A stretch of 64,000 nt of DNA from Galdieria partita (taxonomy: Eukaryota; Rhodophyta; Bangiophyceae; Galdieriales; Galdieriaceae), in the NCBI GenBank assembly GCA_025991245.1, contig BQMJ01000072.1, forward strand, positions 93,495 to 157,494, in the 5' to 3' direction. The notes beneath the pieces are model-generated. The model searched no databases. It was not told where the DNA came from and saw only the letters and a list, made by a program, of their open reading frames with translations. Below, in pieces: positions 21,059 through 31,712 of this stretch; the first letter of the stretch is position 1; the number at the start of each line of letters is the position of its first letter. Both the position numbers and the translations under genes were made by a program.

Positions 21059-22834
21059 GGTCGAAATAGCAAGTCTACTCTTATTTGTGCATCTTTCGAT
21101 GCTCATTTTTTCTGACATGTCTTGCAAGGAACTTGTTTTGTTTGTTTATATAATACTTCTGTTATTGTTTATTTGTTTCAACGTGACTTTAACGTTAATA
21201 TTGCGAAGAGACTATGTTTTCTAGTTGTATCTAGGACAATAAATGTATATGAATTGAGTCCATATGGAAATGCTTTTACACAAATAAGTTTTATGTTGCA
21301 ACCTGGACTAGTTACGGGCTCGTCTTCCTCGCAGCAAAAACGTAATAGTCGAATGTGTACGAAGGCCAACTTAGTTCCCAAGTCGTCTCGAACAGCGTCG
21401 TCCCACACTCAACCACTGCAGTTCGTTTAACGTTGCTCCTTTATCAGGCCTCACGCGATCTCGAACATCTAATGACAAAGTAACTACGGCCTTCGCTTAA
21501 GTTACTCATGTCAGAGCAACAGCCAACGTAGGGCGCGTTCTCTACGACGACTCGGGAGAATTGAACCTCAGAATCACATTCTTCTCATTACGCGTCGCTC
21601 CCACTTGGGCTACAGCTACCCGTTACAGCAGCCAGCAAGACAAAACGGTTATCTCTTTATTTATAATCAAGACGAAACCCATTCTGTCGTTGCTAACGAC
21701 TTCATCAACTTTCAAAGCTGTATCGAATGTTTGGTAAAAAAGGAGCATATGACCAATCTCGATTGCTATACAACATAGATTTTGAGTGTTATTTTTAAGG
21801 ACTTAGCACAAACTGTAACGACGAGTCAATGAAGACAAGGAGTGCTGTGTAGTTGGTAAATTCCCATTTGTGAGGTGATGGGTCTCACTGACCTTGCCTT
21901 ACTTTGCCTCTCAAGTTTTCCGATTGAGAATAATGACAAGACAATACAGTGCTACAACACTAAAGTTTATCAATTAAAATCACAGTAGCATAAGAAAAAA
22001 TGTTATTTCAGACAAAATGTAACAGTCTCTTTGTCTATTTGGTGAAATTTCAAATACTGTTGAAAATCTTCTTTCTCGTATTTACTGATTATAAAACTGA
22101 TTGAATATAGTTTTAATGCTATTCGAAGAAAATCAATTGGACTACTTTAATGATTATAGCAAATGATAGTTGAAGAATAAGAATGAACTGTTCAAGAAAT
22201 AAACACAAAAATTTTCTTAACCTGGGAATTGTTTGACTTCCCATAACAAAACGATGAAGAAGAACTATCAAACGCTAACCCCAACAGACAGGTGAAATTT
22301 GTTACAAAACGTGTAATGTAAGCACTGATTGGCTTTATGACGTCAAAAACTCAAAAGACTGCGCATAATGTTTTTTTCGTATCAAATGCATATGAACGAT
22401 AATCCAATTCGTAGCATTCTTCAAGGGACCAACCTAACTGAAAATTAGAGCAAATGAATTACTTTGGAACTGGGCATGATATTTCAGAGTTCAAACATCC
22501 ATGTAACTTCATTATAATAAAATAAATAAACAACTATACTCCATAACACTAATCTAATCATCTATCACCAGCTTTCGTTTTTATCTCTACTACTTCAGTA
22601 GATTTTCTTCTTTCAAAGGATTGAAGCCCTATCTCTCATAAATAAAGAAATTTTGAAGGATTTATTGTATCACAATCTTCTCGTAATGCAAATGTTAAGT
22701 TCTTCACCATTTCACATGAAAACAGCATAATTTCAAGTTCAATGGACACCCCACTGAATTTTGATGGATTGCTAACTGTTAGTGGCTCGAATAGGGAATC
22801 CAATACCTGTTAAGTCATTGCTCCTTTGCCGTTT
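21059..22834. other. Intergenic region between arsB and the Snf2 gene
   Basis: About 1.8 kb without a convincing protein gene. A 102-codon plus-strand ORF at 21122-21430 has no recognisable domain. The segment around 21,545-21,625 has tRNA-like promoter boxes on the minus strand and is listed separately. The rest is A/T-rich with no clear repeats. Confidence 0.5.
21545..21625 (-). other. tRNA-like sequence with internal A and B boxes, probably degenerate
   Basis: On the minus strand TAGCCCAAGTGG (21601-21612) matches the pol III A box TRGYNNARNNGG, and GTTCAATTC (21558-21566) matches the B box GWTCRANNC. They lie 34 bases apart, as in a tRNA. Between them GAATGTGATTC resembles a His (GTG) anticodon hairpin, but only the inner three pairs form, and the acceptor ends do not pair. 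It may be a decayed tRNA, an organelle-derived fragment or the head of a SINE. Confidence 0.3.
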
Positions 22835-25800
22835 ATGAGTGTTGAGAAAAGGAACCAAAAGTTGTTAATCCAACAAATTGATGGAGATACACTATTAGGG
22901 AAGGAGGACTTGCTTGACGAAGATATATTGTTTGACTCACGTGGAAATTTTGAGTTGCCCTCATTCGACGTGTTGGATGAACAACTGGAAACTTTTTACA
23001 ACTCGGGAACCCCTGGAAAGACCAAAGAAGAGTTGGAGAGATCAAGTTATGAAGAAGAACAGCTTTCTTCGAAGCTTGAAGTTGACCTTAACCATTCTAG
23101 TGCAAGTCGTTTTGAAAATTCTCCCGCTGAGCGTCATGTTTGGAAGAATACTCTCACTGGAGAAGATACGAGATATAGAGAAGACTCAATACAACCACAA
23201 AAGTTCTCGAGCGATTCTCAAAGTACTATGTCGAAGCCTTGTGTAGTCGAGAGAATTGCCGTACCCTTTGAGACACAGTCACAATTGCTGCTTGACTGTG
23301 ATACCAGCAGACAAAAAGTTAATCCGGTGAATCATAAAAAAGAGGTTTCAGATTCCGTTTACAGTACGAACCAGAACTTTGATAAAATTCAGAATTCCTT
23401 GTATTTGGAAGGCACATCGAGGGCGTATAAAAAGAATGAGCTTTACGACTCAGATACTTGTCACTTGAAAAGAAAATATGAGCTCTCTTGTGGACAGTTA
23501 CCATCACATTCTGGTATAACTGGAGAAATCTCAAGTTTACGAACTAGTGAGACAATGAAGCTTGATAAATCCTCGAGCCTATCAGAAGGGACTATCAAGA
23601 ACAAGTATCCGAACAATTTCAATAGTCAAAAAAGGATATTGCCGCAAGATTTTGAATCATCTTTTCAACGACCCGATGAAAACTTGGTAGAAGCGCAAAG
23701 AGATCTTTTTCGCCAAGAATTTGTTTCAATGCCTCTAAAAGTATCTCTTCAAGGAGGTACTTCAAACGTTGATGTGAAAGCAGAAAATTCATTGCCATTA
23801 CAACTTGTGGATTCTTCATTTTCCGTAGGTCACTTATCTCAAACTCCTAATCTGAATAATTTGAATAAGAATGGTGTCAAGTACCTCGACGATACCTTAC
23901 CGAGACAAGTCCACGATATCAAAAGTCAGTCGGCTAAGAAGAATTCGATTTTAACTTCTAGACTTCATCGTTTCCCCTTGAAGCCCAAGGTGCTGTTTGG
24001 AGTTATTGAACTGTTACATTTTCTAAGGAGAAGAAATGTGTCTTCCAATGACCCTCGCTATTTGATTTTAATGAAACTTCTCAAAGCCCATACTGTTCCA
24101 TATCCCAATAGTATTTTGACCTTTAGACATCTCTTTGCTCTCCGTGTACAGTATCGAATATTCTACGAAATGAAGAGAGGTGGGAGACTACCAGAAGAGA
24201 CTCTAAGTGCTTCACGTGCATTAACCACAGGAAATGGTTCTCTTCCAGAAGCTGTGAAGATCAACAACAAGAGAGAGCCACTAGGAACGAAAGTTACCAA
24301 GCAACAAATTTTAGTTGAGTCTTTGCCTTTTCCTGCAGGAAATTTTTCGTCAACTCACAATATAGCGCCACTTGATAGCTCATTTTTGAGAAGAGAAGCG
24401 GATAGATTGGTAGCGACTCTATCCAGACAAGTCGCAAGCAAGTTAGCGATGGAAATATCCAATTTGGAATGTAATGAAAATGTTTCTATTGAAGGCTCAA
24501 AGTGTGGTAAGACACAAAAGAAGTTTTTGCAAGTGCAATATTCAAAGGCAAACCTTGTTGTTTTACAACGAAAATTACGTCGAAGAGTTTTAGAGGAAAG
24601 AAAAATAGCTGAAGAACAAGGCAAACTAGGTTCGAAATCAAGAATTCGATCATTTCGCGCACTTATGAAGGAAGCTGAAAAGATGGAAAGATTTATGTTG
24701 AAAGAGATGGAAGCTCAGGAACGAGAGAAACGGAAAAACTTTGTGTCATTTCTTTCTTCTTTAATGAGTCACATAAACAGCTTTCGACAGTATCATAAGG
24801 AATATGTTCATAGGTTGAGGAAATCAGTCGTTCGTTCAGTAACGCGTTATCATGAAGACAAAGCTCGTGCAGTTGAAAGGGCTGAAAAAGAAGCGGAACG
24901 ACGTCGAATTATCGCTTTGAAAGAAAATGATGAAGAAGGATACGTGAACCTACTCCGTCAGACGAAGAATGAAAGATTACTGCAGGTTCTCAATCAGACA
25001 GATGAATATCTACGACATTTGGGTGCTGTGGTTAAGCAGCAAAGAGATGGAATGATAAATGATGACCAACATTATCAGGAGAAGGAAGACACAAGCAAAT
25101 CAGATGTCCTTAGTAGAGATAATTGTCAAACATATTATGAAATTGCACATGCTGTAAAGGAACCAATAAGTGAGCTGCCTACCATTCTCCAAGGAGGTAC
25201 TTTGAAACAGTACCAAATTCAAGGACTTCAATGGCTGATTTCGCTTTATGTCAATCATCTGAATGGCATTTTAGCAGATGAAATGGGATTGGGAAAGACG
25301 ATTCAGGCGATTGCACTATTGGCATATTTGGTTGAGAAAAAGAACAATAGTGGTCCGTTTCTTATAGTTGTACCTCTTTCTACGCTAAGCAATTGGGAAC
25401 TGGAATTCGAAAAGTGGGCCCCTTCTCTTCACGTTGTTGTATTTAAAGGTGATCGCAGACAAAGAAAGTCACTGTATGACACAGTTATTCAACCACTGAA
25501 CTTTAATGTTTGTTTAACAACGTTTGAATTTGTATCAAGAGGAAAGAACTTGCTGGGAAAGATAGAATGGAATTATTTGATTGTTGATGAAGGTCATCGA
25601 ATGAAAAATCATGAGAGTAGAATAACATCAATCTTGAGTCAACAATTTAAAAGTCGCAGTAGACTTTTGATGACAGGAACACCTTTACAAAATTCATTGT
25701 CAGAATTGTGGTCGTTACTTAATTTTGTTTTGCCGAATATTTTCTCGAGCAGTGAAACTTTTGAAAGTTGGTTTGCTGCTCCATTTGCATCTATACCCGG

Positions 25801-27346
25801 AGAAAAGGCAGACTTATCTGAGGAGGAAACATTGCTGATAATTCGTCGGCTTCATCAAGTTCTTCGACCCTTCTTATTGAGACGTCTCAAAAGTGATGTT
25901 CTTCGTATGGGCGATCAACTGCCAACGAAGCAAGAACATGTCATCCTCTGTGAGATTTCCGCTTGGCAGAAAATGGTTTATCGTCGCATATTAAGAGGCC
26001 AAAAAGTTGTGTTTACTGGTCTTTCAGGAAGAAGAAGACATGATTTTCTATCAAACCCGGCAATGCAGTTGAGGAAAATGGCTAATCATCCGTATCTCTT
26101 TTACGAAGATTATTCGGAGGAGTTAGTTTTAGGAAACAGAGACTCTGAAGAGCTTTTCAGGGCTTCAGGAAAATTTTATATGTTTGATATGTTGTTACAA
26201 AAATTTCTTCAAACGGGACATCGCGTATTGGTCTTTAATCAAATGACAAGAGTTATTGATTTGCAAGAAAGACTTTTACGCTTTAGAGGCATTCCATTCC
26301 TCAGACTTGATGGCTCGACAAAGTCTGAAATGCGTCGCACCATTGTTGAAGAGTTTAATCGCAGCGATACTGTTTACCATGTATTGCTGCTTACTACTCG
26401 AGCAGGTGGTTTAGGTGTTAATTTACAGAGCGCAGATACTGTAATTATTTTTGATTCAGATTGGAATCCTCAAATGGATTTGCAGGCACAGGACCGCGCA
26501 CATCGCATAGGACAAGATAAAGAAGTTCTTGTTTTAAGAATAGTTGCTGCCAATACTATTGAAGAACGTATACTTGAACGAGCTTCATATAAGAAGGATA
26601 TGGAACAAAAAGTTATTCGAGCTGGAATGTTCAATGAAACCTCCAAGGACTCTGACCGTCAAGCCTTGCTGCGAGAGCTTTTGAAAGACGATGAAGAACG
26701 TTCTAGTGAAGGACATGAAAGTCGAGTTCCTGACCTGGAAACCATTAATGCTATGATTTCGAGATCGGACAACGAAATTGAAATATTTCAACAAATTGAC
26801 GAAAAGAGACAAATGGAATTGAATGGTCGACCTCCTTTGATGGAAGCGAAAGAGATTCCTTCGTGGGTGATTGGAGGTATGAATGAAGAAGAAGATAAAA
26901 ATACAGGTGAATGGGTTCTGTCAAAGTCTGACTATCTGCCGAAGGAATCTGAGTCTTCATATAGCTTTCATTCCGTTTCTAGTGACGATGACATTTTCCT
27001 TCAAGCAGGTGAATGGGAAGGCCATTTCACACGCAAGAGAAAGCGACATTCAGAAGAATTGGCTCATGTAACTACAGAATGGTGTGGCAGAGATATAATG
27101 TTGAAAAATGCAAAGTCTGAGTACGTTGTTGTTGATACAACTCGTTTATTAGAACCAAGTGAAAGGTGTAATGAGAATATTCCAGAAAGAGATGATAGAG
27201 AATCTGAATATAGTGATAGCTATCACAAATCAGTTTCAGATAGAGTTTCGATGAGCATAGAAGGATTAAATGGGAGCCTTTGTTTTACAGATGACGAAAC
27301 ATATTCAAGTTGGTGGGAGGAAGCAGAACTTGGACAAGAGACATGA
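22835..27346 (+). CDS. Snf2/Brahma-type chromatin-remodelling ATPase
   Basis: A single exon encodes 1,503 residues from ATG 22835. The first 380 residues are low-complexity and acidic. A QLQ/HSA-like part follows: SFLSSLMSHINSFRQYHKEYVHRLRKSVVRSVTRYHEDKA near residue 640. The ATPase comes next: QYQIQGLQWLISLYVNHLNGILADEMGLGKTIQ near residue 810, VDEGHRMKN near 917, TGTPLQNSLSELWSLLNFVLP, then the helicase C lobe with TRAGGLGVNLQSADTVIIFDSDWNPQMDLQAQDRAHRIGQ. MEAKEIPSWV near 1350 resembles the SnAC end. The DEGH box and HSA domain place it in the Snf2/Sth1/Brahma branch of SWI/SNF and RSC. No bromodomain follows; the tail is acidic instead. Confidence 0.92.
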   Translation: MSVEKRNQKLLIQQIDGDTLLGKEDLLDEDILFDSRGNFELPSFDVLDEQLETFYNSGTPGKTKEELERSSYEEEQLSSKLEVDLNHSSASRFENSPAERHVWKNTLTGEDTRYREDSIQPQKFSSDSQSTMSKPCVVERIAVPFETQSQLLLDCDTSRQKVNPVNHKKEVSDSVYSTNQNFDKIQNSLYLEGTSRAYKKNELYDSDTCHLKRKYELSCGQLPSHSGITGEISSLRTSETMKLDKSSSLSEGTIKNKYPNNFNSQKRILPQDFESSFQRPDENLVEAQRDLFRQEFVSMPLKVSLQGGTSNVDVKAENSLPLQLVDSSFSVGHLSQTPNLNNLNKNGVKYLDDTLPRQVHDIKSQSAKKNSILTSRLHRFPLKPKVLFGVIELLHFLRRRNVSSNDPRYLILMKLLKAHTVPYPNSILTFRHLFALRVQYRIFYEMKRGGRLPEETLSASRALTTGNGSLPEAVKINNKREPLGTKVTKQQILVESLPFPAGNFSSTHNIAPLDSSFLRREADRLVATLSRQVASKLAMEISNLECNENVSIEGSKCGKTQKKFLQVQYSKANLVVLQRKLRRRVLEERKIAEEQGKLGSKSRIRSFRALMKEAEKMERFMLKEMEAQEREKRKNFVSFLSSLMSHINSFRQYHKEYVHRLRKSVVRSVTRYHEDKARAVERAEKEAERRRIIALKENDEEGYVNLLRQTKNERLLQVLNQTDEYLRHLGAVVKQQRDGMINDDQHYQEKEDTSKSDVLSRDNCQTYYEIAHAVKEPISELPTILQGGTLKQYQIQGLQWLISLYVNHLNGILADEMGLGKTIQAIALLAYLVEKKNNSGPFLIVVPLSTLSNWELEFEKWAPSLHVVVFKGDRRQRKSLYDTVIQPLNFNVCLTTFEFVSRGKNLLGKIEWNYLIVDEGHRMKNHESRITSILSQQFKSRSRLLMTGTPLQNSLSELWSLLNFVLPNIFSSSETFESWFAAPFASIPGEKADLSEEETLLIIRRLHQVLRPFLLRRLKSDVLRMGDQLPTKQEHVILCEISAWQKMVYRRILRGQKVVFTGLSGRRRHDFLSNPAMQLRKMANHPYLFYEDYSEELVLGNRDSEELFRASGKFYMFDMLLQKFLQTGHRVLVFNQMTRVIDLQERLLRFRGIPFLRLDGSTKSEMRRTIVEEFNRSDTVYHVLLLTTRAGGLGVNLQSADTVIIFDSDWNPQMDLQAQDRAHRIGQDKEVLVLRIVAANTIEERILERASYKKDMEQKVIRAGMFNETSKDSDRQALLRELLKDDEERSSEGHESRVPDLETINAMISRSDNEIEIFQQIDEKRQMELNGRPPLMEAKEIPSWVIGGMNEEEDKNTGEWVLSKSDYLPKESESSYSFHSVSSDDDIFLQAGEWEGHFTRKRKRHSEELAHVTTEWCGRDIMLKNAKSEYVVVDTTRLLEPSERCNENIPERDDRESEYSDSYHKSVSDRVSMSIEGLNGSLCFTDDETYSSWWEEAELGQET

Positions 27347-27521
27347 CATATAGAGAATTGTTTTTTTGTTTTTCAAGTTGTGTATTTTATGTTATCCAAG
27401 AGGTATGGATTGTTTAAGAAGAACATTTCTTTTATATATTTTTGAAAGATGAACCAAGTGCCATTATGAATAGAATTATATGGTTTCAGATAAAAGAAGT
27501 AACTTTATTCGTCGGAATTTT

Positions 27522-28787
27522 CTATCGATCAGACAAAAAATCTTTGATTATTTCTTCAAGAAGCGGATTGACCAACTCAGGTGCTTCATCGTGAGGACAG
27601 TGACCTACTTGAGGAAGCGTGACAAATCGTCGAACACACGAAAACCGTTTCAGGTTCCTAACAAACGAGAATCCTTTAGAACACCATTCCTCGACTCTTT
27701 TGGGTTCAAACTTACCTTCCTAAAGTTAATGGCTCCCACGGATCGTTTTCACCCCAAAGAATAGCAACTGGCAAAGTCAGTTTTTCTAAAAGCTGCAAGT
27801 TTTTTAGCAGAAAGAATAACTCAACTGCGAAAACCATACTTCTTCTGGAGTGGCACCATCACTGTAATTAGTAAACTGTAAGTTCAATTGAGCAAACAAA
27901 AACTTGACACTAGAAAAAAGAATACCTCAACAAAAACCTCCTTGGCACCCGGATCCTTGGAAGGCTTCTGCAGCATTTTTACCAAAGAGTCAGTGACTCG
28001 GCTTTTGTTATAGTAAGCTTGCTCTAATATTTTACGAATAACGGTTTCTTTTGTCAACTGTTGAAAGAATACCGTATTAAACGGCTCGAAGCGTAAAAGA
28101 GCTGCAACAATTGAGGCAAACAACGCTTTCAATCCCCTACGCTTCTTTTTGGAGAGTAAACGAAGAGATGGGTTCAATGCAATCAATCCAACATAGTTCT
28201 GTGGACATTCTACGGCAGCCTGCATCGCTACAAGACAACCGATAGAGTTGGCAATAAGAATTACTGGTTTCTGAACAACTTCTTTCACGAAAGCGTTAAG
28301 CTGTGCTGCCCATTCCTCAAAGGTATAGGCAACACAAGTACCATTCGGACTAGGCTTGTCACTTGCGCCGAAACCCAACAGGTCCACAGCATAAGCTAAC
28401 CCAAATACTTTGCTTAAATAAGGAACATTGTACTTCCAATGTTCACAAGTTGCGCCAAAACCATGAACACATATAATAGCTATTTTAGCACAAGCCTCCG
28501 TGTTTTGAGAACAAACTATATAACTAGTACGAAAGCCTTTATACGGGAAATATCTCAAAGGCAAGTCTTTTTCCAATAGAGCCTTGTCGACTCGAGAAGA
28601 ATCTGCACATATAACCTTCCCTACGCTAAGATAGATATAGGAAACAAAAACAATATCCCACCAGAAATGCCCTCTTCAACGAAAGTTTATTTCTTGTAAA
28701 CTTTCTATTCAATGAGAAACCCCTGAACAAGCTCCTTCTTAAAACGCAGTTGCAAGTCAGTTGATAAGTTAAGAACGCACTCTTCAT
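27522..28787 (-). CDS. Alpha/beta hydrolase, chlorophyll dephytylase-like, probably plastid
   Basis: Five exons are inferred (28652-28787, 27926-28602, 27840-27875, 27716-27792, 27522-27657) with introns of 47-58 bp, giving 353 residues. The first exon is basic and Ser/Leu-rich, like a transit peptide. The oxyanion region is VHGFGATCEHWKYN, the nucleophile elbow is ANSIG, the acid is in WGENDPWEP, and the catalytic His is in GHCPHDEAPELVNPLL. This pattern with DLLGFGASDKP is that of plastid hydrolases related to plant chlorophyll dephytylase and its homologues. The exact substrate is inferred. The third exon is only 36 bp. The first splice junction (GTTTTT donor) is the least certain; the rest is strongly supported. 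Confidence 0.8.
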
Positions 28788-28833
28788 TCTTAATATAGCA
28801 CAATTTTGGATTTGTGGAATAGTTTGCTACGCG

Positions 28834-29526
28834 ATGTCGTGGAGGCACAGAATACGACAGAAAAAGTTACCAAAGGGTTTTGAGCTGATAGAAACACAGC
28901 TAGAGAAGTTCGAAGACGAAATGCGTGAAATCATGAACGATACTATGGAGGATAAGATGAGAAACGAACTAACGTGGAAGGTTCATAAACTTCACTGGAA
29001 GAAGAACCGTTTTATTTTTAATTTATACTATAAAGAGAAAAGTATATCAAAGGAGCTTTTTGACTTTCTTGTAAGGGAGAAAGTGGTTGACGCAAATTTG
29101 ATCTCAAAATGGCGAAAACCTGGATATGAGAATTTGTGTTCGCTTGCTGTCATTTCGAAAACCAATACCAATTTTAGAACTGCTGGAGTTTGTCGAGTAC
29201 CGTTGAAGGACAGGCACGGACAAATAACACCGAATGTTCTTACAGGATGCATTTCTTGTGCTTCAGGAGATGGTGGACCCATCTGGTGGGACGATCCGAT
29301 TCCAGCCAATCTTTTAAGGAAGCTTAGAGAATTGGGTCAGCTACCTCCCGAAGAAGAAGAAGAAGAAGACACGACTGTAGAAGACGAGGAAAAGCAAGTC
29401 GTTGAAGAGAACGCTGAAACAGAAAAGAAGCAACCGACAGATGGGACCGTTGAAGAGGAACAAGACGAATCGCAAGTAGATACAACACAAGGCAGTGAAG
29501 GAACGAAGAGAAGAAAGAAGGAGTAA
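28834..29526 (+). CDS. BUD31: BUD31/G10 splicing factor with acidic C-terminal extension
   Basis: A single exon of 230 residues. Residues 1-145 match BUD31 well: KLPKGFELIETQLEKFEDEMRE, HKLHWKKNRFIFNLYYKEKSISKELFDFLVREKVVDANLISKWRKPGYE, LCSLAVISKTNTNFRTAGVCRVPL and the zinc-binding GCISCASGDGGPIWW. BUD31 sits in the NTC/Prp19-related core of the activated spliceosome. The family normally ends near residue 144; here an 80-residue tail rich in Glu and Gln ending KRRKKE is added without an intron. The start codon is 46 bp from that of the hydrolase on the opposite strand, and the stop is eight bases from that of the SKA1-like gene. Confidence 0.94.
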   Translation: MSWRHRIRQKKLPKGFELIETQLEKFEDEMREIMNDTMEDKMRNELTWKVHKLHWKKNRFIFNLYYKEKSISKELFDFLVREKVVDANLISKWRKPGYENLCSLAVISKTNTNFRTAGVCRVPLKDRHGQITPNVLTGCISCASGDGGPIWWDDPIPANLLRKLRELGQLPPEEEEEEDTTVEDEEKQVVEENAETEKKQPTDGTVEEEQDESQVDTTQGSEGTKRRKKE

Positions 29527-29534
29527 CTATTTTT

Positions 29535-30359
29535 TCAAGATTTATTATTTTTCTTTCTGGTAAGAATCCAGCCTTCCATAGTAAAACTAATGACAGCCAA
29601 ACCCCTAAGAACGTCGAGGATTTCCTTTTTGTCCTCTCCGATGTGTTTAAGTATTTGAGTAGTTGGTATGGGCTCTCCACCTTTAGACGCGATAATTTTC
29701 CATACTTTTTCATAATGAAGGTTAAGTTCTTCTAATGATGCCTTTGTGCGAAGATTTCTTGGAAGTCTTTGAAAAGCGCTTTTTGCAATGGGAGCAAATG
29801 GATACTCCTTTTCTATCTTTTTTTCTTGATATTGTTCTTCTTTGATGCTGTTTTTAAGGTTTTCTTGTTTCTTCCCGTCGTAGTCGACAAATGCAAAGGC
29901 ATCTGCCTTCATCGTCTCCAATTCCAAGTTGCTGTTGATATCGTTATTATCTTCCAACGCATCAGCAGATGCATAAAGTTGAAAATATTTTCTTAAATTT
30001 TGGTTCCAAGCTTCCCAGTTTTTATTTGCTGTCTCCCAGTTGGGTGACTCTTGTTCCTGCTGTCCAAGTTGCTTGAATGCACGGTCCAAGATATTATTTG
30101 TGTCTCCAATAAGTTTCTTGTGAATATATTCTTGCAACTCGTGCTTTTCCTTTATCATATTCTCAAAGCTTATTAACAAGTCTAAGAACTCTCTATGAAG
30201 CTTCTTTATCCTTGCCGAGATAGAAATCGGATTAGTGGATACTGATTCTGTAGTTTTATAAATTTTGTCAAATTCTTTTTTAAACCTGGTAGTTATTAAG
30301 TCAAGGTCTTGCTCTATTTGTTCTAGTTGTTCATCAAGTTCAAGGATAGCCTTAGACAT
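29535..30359 (-). CDS. Probable SKA1-like spindle and kinetochore-associated protein
   Basis: A single ORF; the first ATG is at 30359, giving 274 residues. The N-terminal 110 residues are coiled coil (ILELDEQLEQIEQDLDLITTRF, then FENMIKEKHELQEYIHKK). The C-terminal 90 residues resemble the SKA1 microtubule-binding winged helix: FQRLPRNLRTKASLEELNLHYEKVWKII, then EDKKEILDVLRGLAVISFTMEGWILTR. The SKA complex stabilises kinetochore-microtubule attachment. Length and domain order fit SKA1 (about 255 residues). The family assignment rests on pattern memory rather than an alignment. An unrelated winged-helix protein is the alternative. Confidence 0.5.
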   Translation of the reverse strand: MSKAILELDEQLEQIEQDLDLITTRFKKEFDKIYKTTESVSTNPISISARIKKLHREFLDLLISFENMIKEKHELQEYIHKKLIGDTNNILDRAFKQLGQQEQESPNWETANKNWEAWNQNLRKYFQLYASADALEDNNDINSNLELETMKADAFAFVDYDGKKQENLKNSIKEEQYQEKKIEKEYPFAPIAKSAFQRLPRNLRTKASLEELNLHYEKVWKIIASKGGEPIPTTQILKHIGEDKKEILDVLRGLAVISFTMEGWILTRKKNNKS

Positions 30360-30820
30360 AGTTGTCGTATTTGAATTCGTTGAAAGGCGCCACAAATCCA
30401 CTTTGTACTCTTTTGAATTCGACAACTGTCACCAATTTCGATCTATTCTTTGCAAAAAAGTCAAACTGTAGTCTTTGACTTCACGTTTTTCTATCCAAGG
30501 GGAAACTCTTGAGAATAAAGGAAAAACGAGGACGTTCCACTTGTAAAATAAGGTGCGATTTTTCACTAAAGGATATCTCTTTTGCTCTTTTCAAAACTCG
30601 GAAGTTCTTTTTGGAGAGTTTTAAGCTACCTTATCATAAACAAGATATCACTAGTTGGCAAATATTGAAGACCCTCTAGGTGCATAGTTGTATTACGAAC
30701 TTGCGAGCTTTCATTCAAATGTTGTCCTTTATACAATTAGAAACCCTCCCATAATGGTCAACGGCGACAAAGCAGCCAAAAGTAAGAAAAACAAATTGAA
30801 AAGGTCCCTGTCTAAACAGA

Positions 30821-31362
30821 TCACGCAAACATAATCATGTAGTCGGTTTCAGCTTCTCCACCAGAAGAACAAGCCTCCGTATTGTAGAAAAACATATCCT
30901 GTCTGTCGTTTCTAATAACAGCAAAAGTGTCCAAGTGTTCTGTTCCATCAACTAAAAAACGTTTGTCTCGGACAATAGGATTGGTAACTCTTCTTGGAGG
31001 AGAAAATGAAACGGCATAAAAGTCATTGTAGTGAACCCAAGGAAAACAACTGCACTCTTCTTCGGAAACACAACAATCTCCATTTGCTGATAAATCTTTC
31101 GTCAAAGAATTCAACGTTGAACTACAACAGCATACTTTGAATACTCTTTCAGTGACAAGCAAGTTATAAATACGAACCTTGTTGACCTTGGGGCAATCAA
31201 CTTGCTGTGTGGACGTAATGGCCTTGGTTTCAAAACAGCTACCTGTGAATTAAAAGTTTTCTCCTTCCCTCCCGTCATACCAAAAGTTAACTCTGCAACA
31301 GAGAGACTATTATTGTCAAAATAGACTCTAGTCAATATCACGACCACTTTGCCAACAAACAA
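30821..31362 (-). CDS. Unrecognised cysteine-rich protein, multi-exon, 5' end unresolved
   Basis: Two coding segments look real. One reads YLGTGRSLFVGKVVVILTRVYFD (31,390 downward) and goes on to SVAELTFGMTGGKEKTFNSQ. The other reads VCCCSSTLNSLTKDLSANGDCCVSEEECSCF and ends TEACSSGGEAETDYMIMFA. They can be joined by a 41-bp intron at 31146-31186 (GTCAAC...AAG). Further 5' exons seem to exist up to about 31,660, with a good 48-bp GTAAAT...GAG candidate intron, but the chain could not be closed without a stop. I do not recognise the family. The cysteine density suggests an oxidising compartment or metal binding. Confidence 0.35.
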
Positions 31363-31712
31363 ACTGCGACCCGTTCCGAGGTATTCTGTTGAGTTTAATT
31401 CGAGTCAGTACTGTTAGTATAACTTTCTTCTCTCTTTTTCTGAGTTTTTCCAGGAAAACTCACTTGTGTTTTCCCGTTTATTGATTTCCTATACAGGCCA
31501 TAACTTTCCAAGTCATTCAAAACCACGCCGTCCTCGACAGATCCCTCAATACCAACAAATTTTGGAGAATTTCATCTCATCCATTCATTTACGTGTCTAT
31601 TGGACTGTCTTGGGAAGTGAAGGCATTGCGGTATTTCATTCAACATTCTCATACTTGAAAACTCCAAATTACGAAATTCAAAAATTCTCTACAACTTTCG
31701 AGGCTAATCATT

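Noticed and set aside
21430-21540. Second tRNA next to the tRNA-like element (GTTCGAGATC on the minus strand)
   Set aside because: No matching A box and no closing T stem; the only clear stem (AGTAACT/AGTTACT) does not fit a tRNA.
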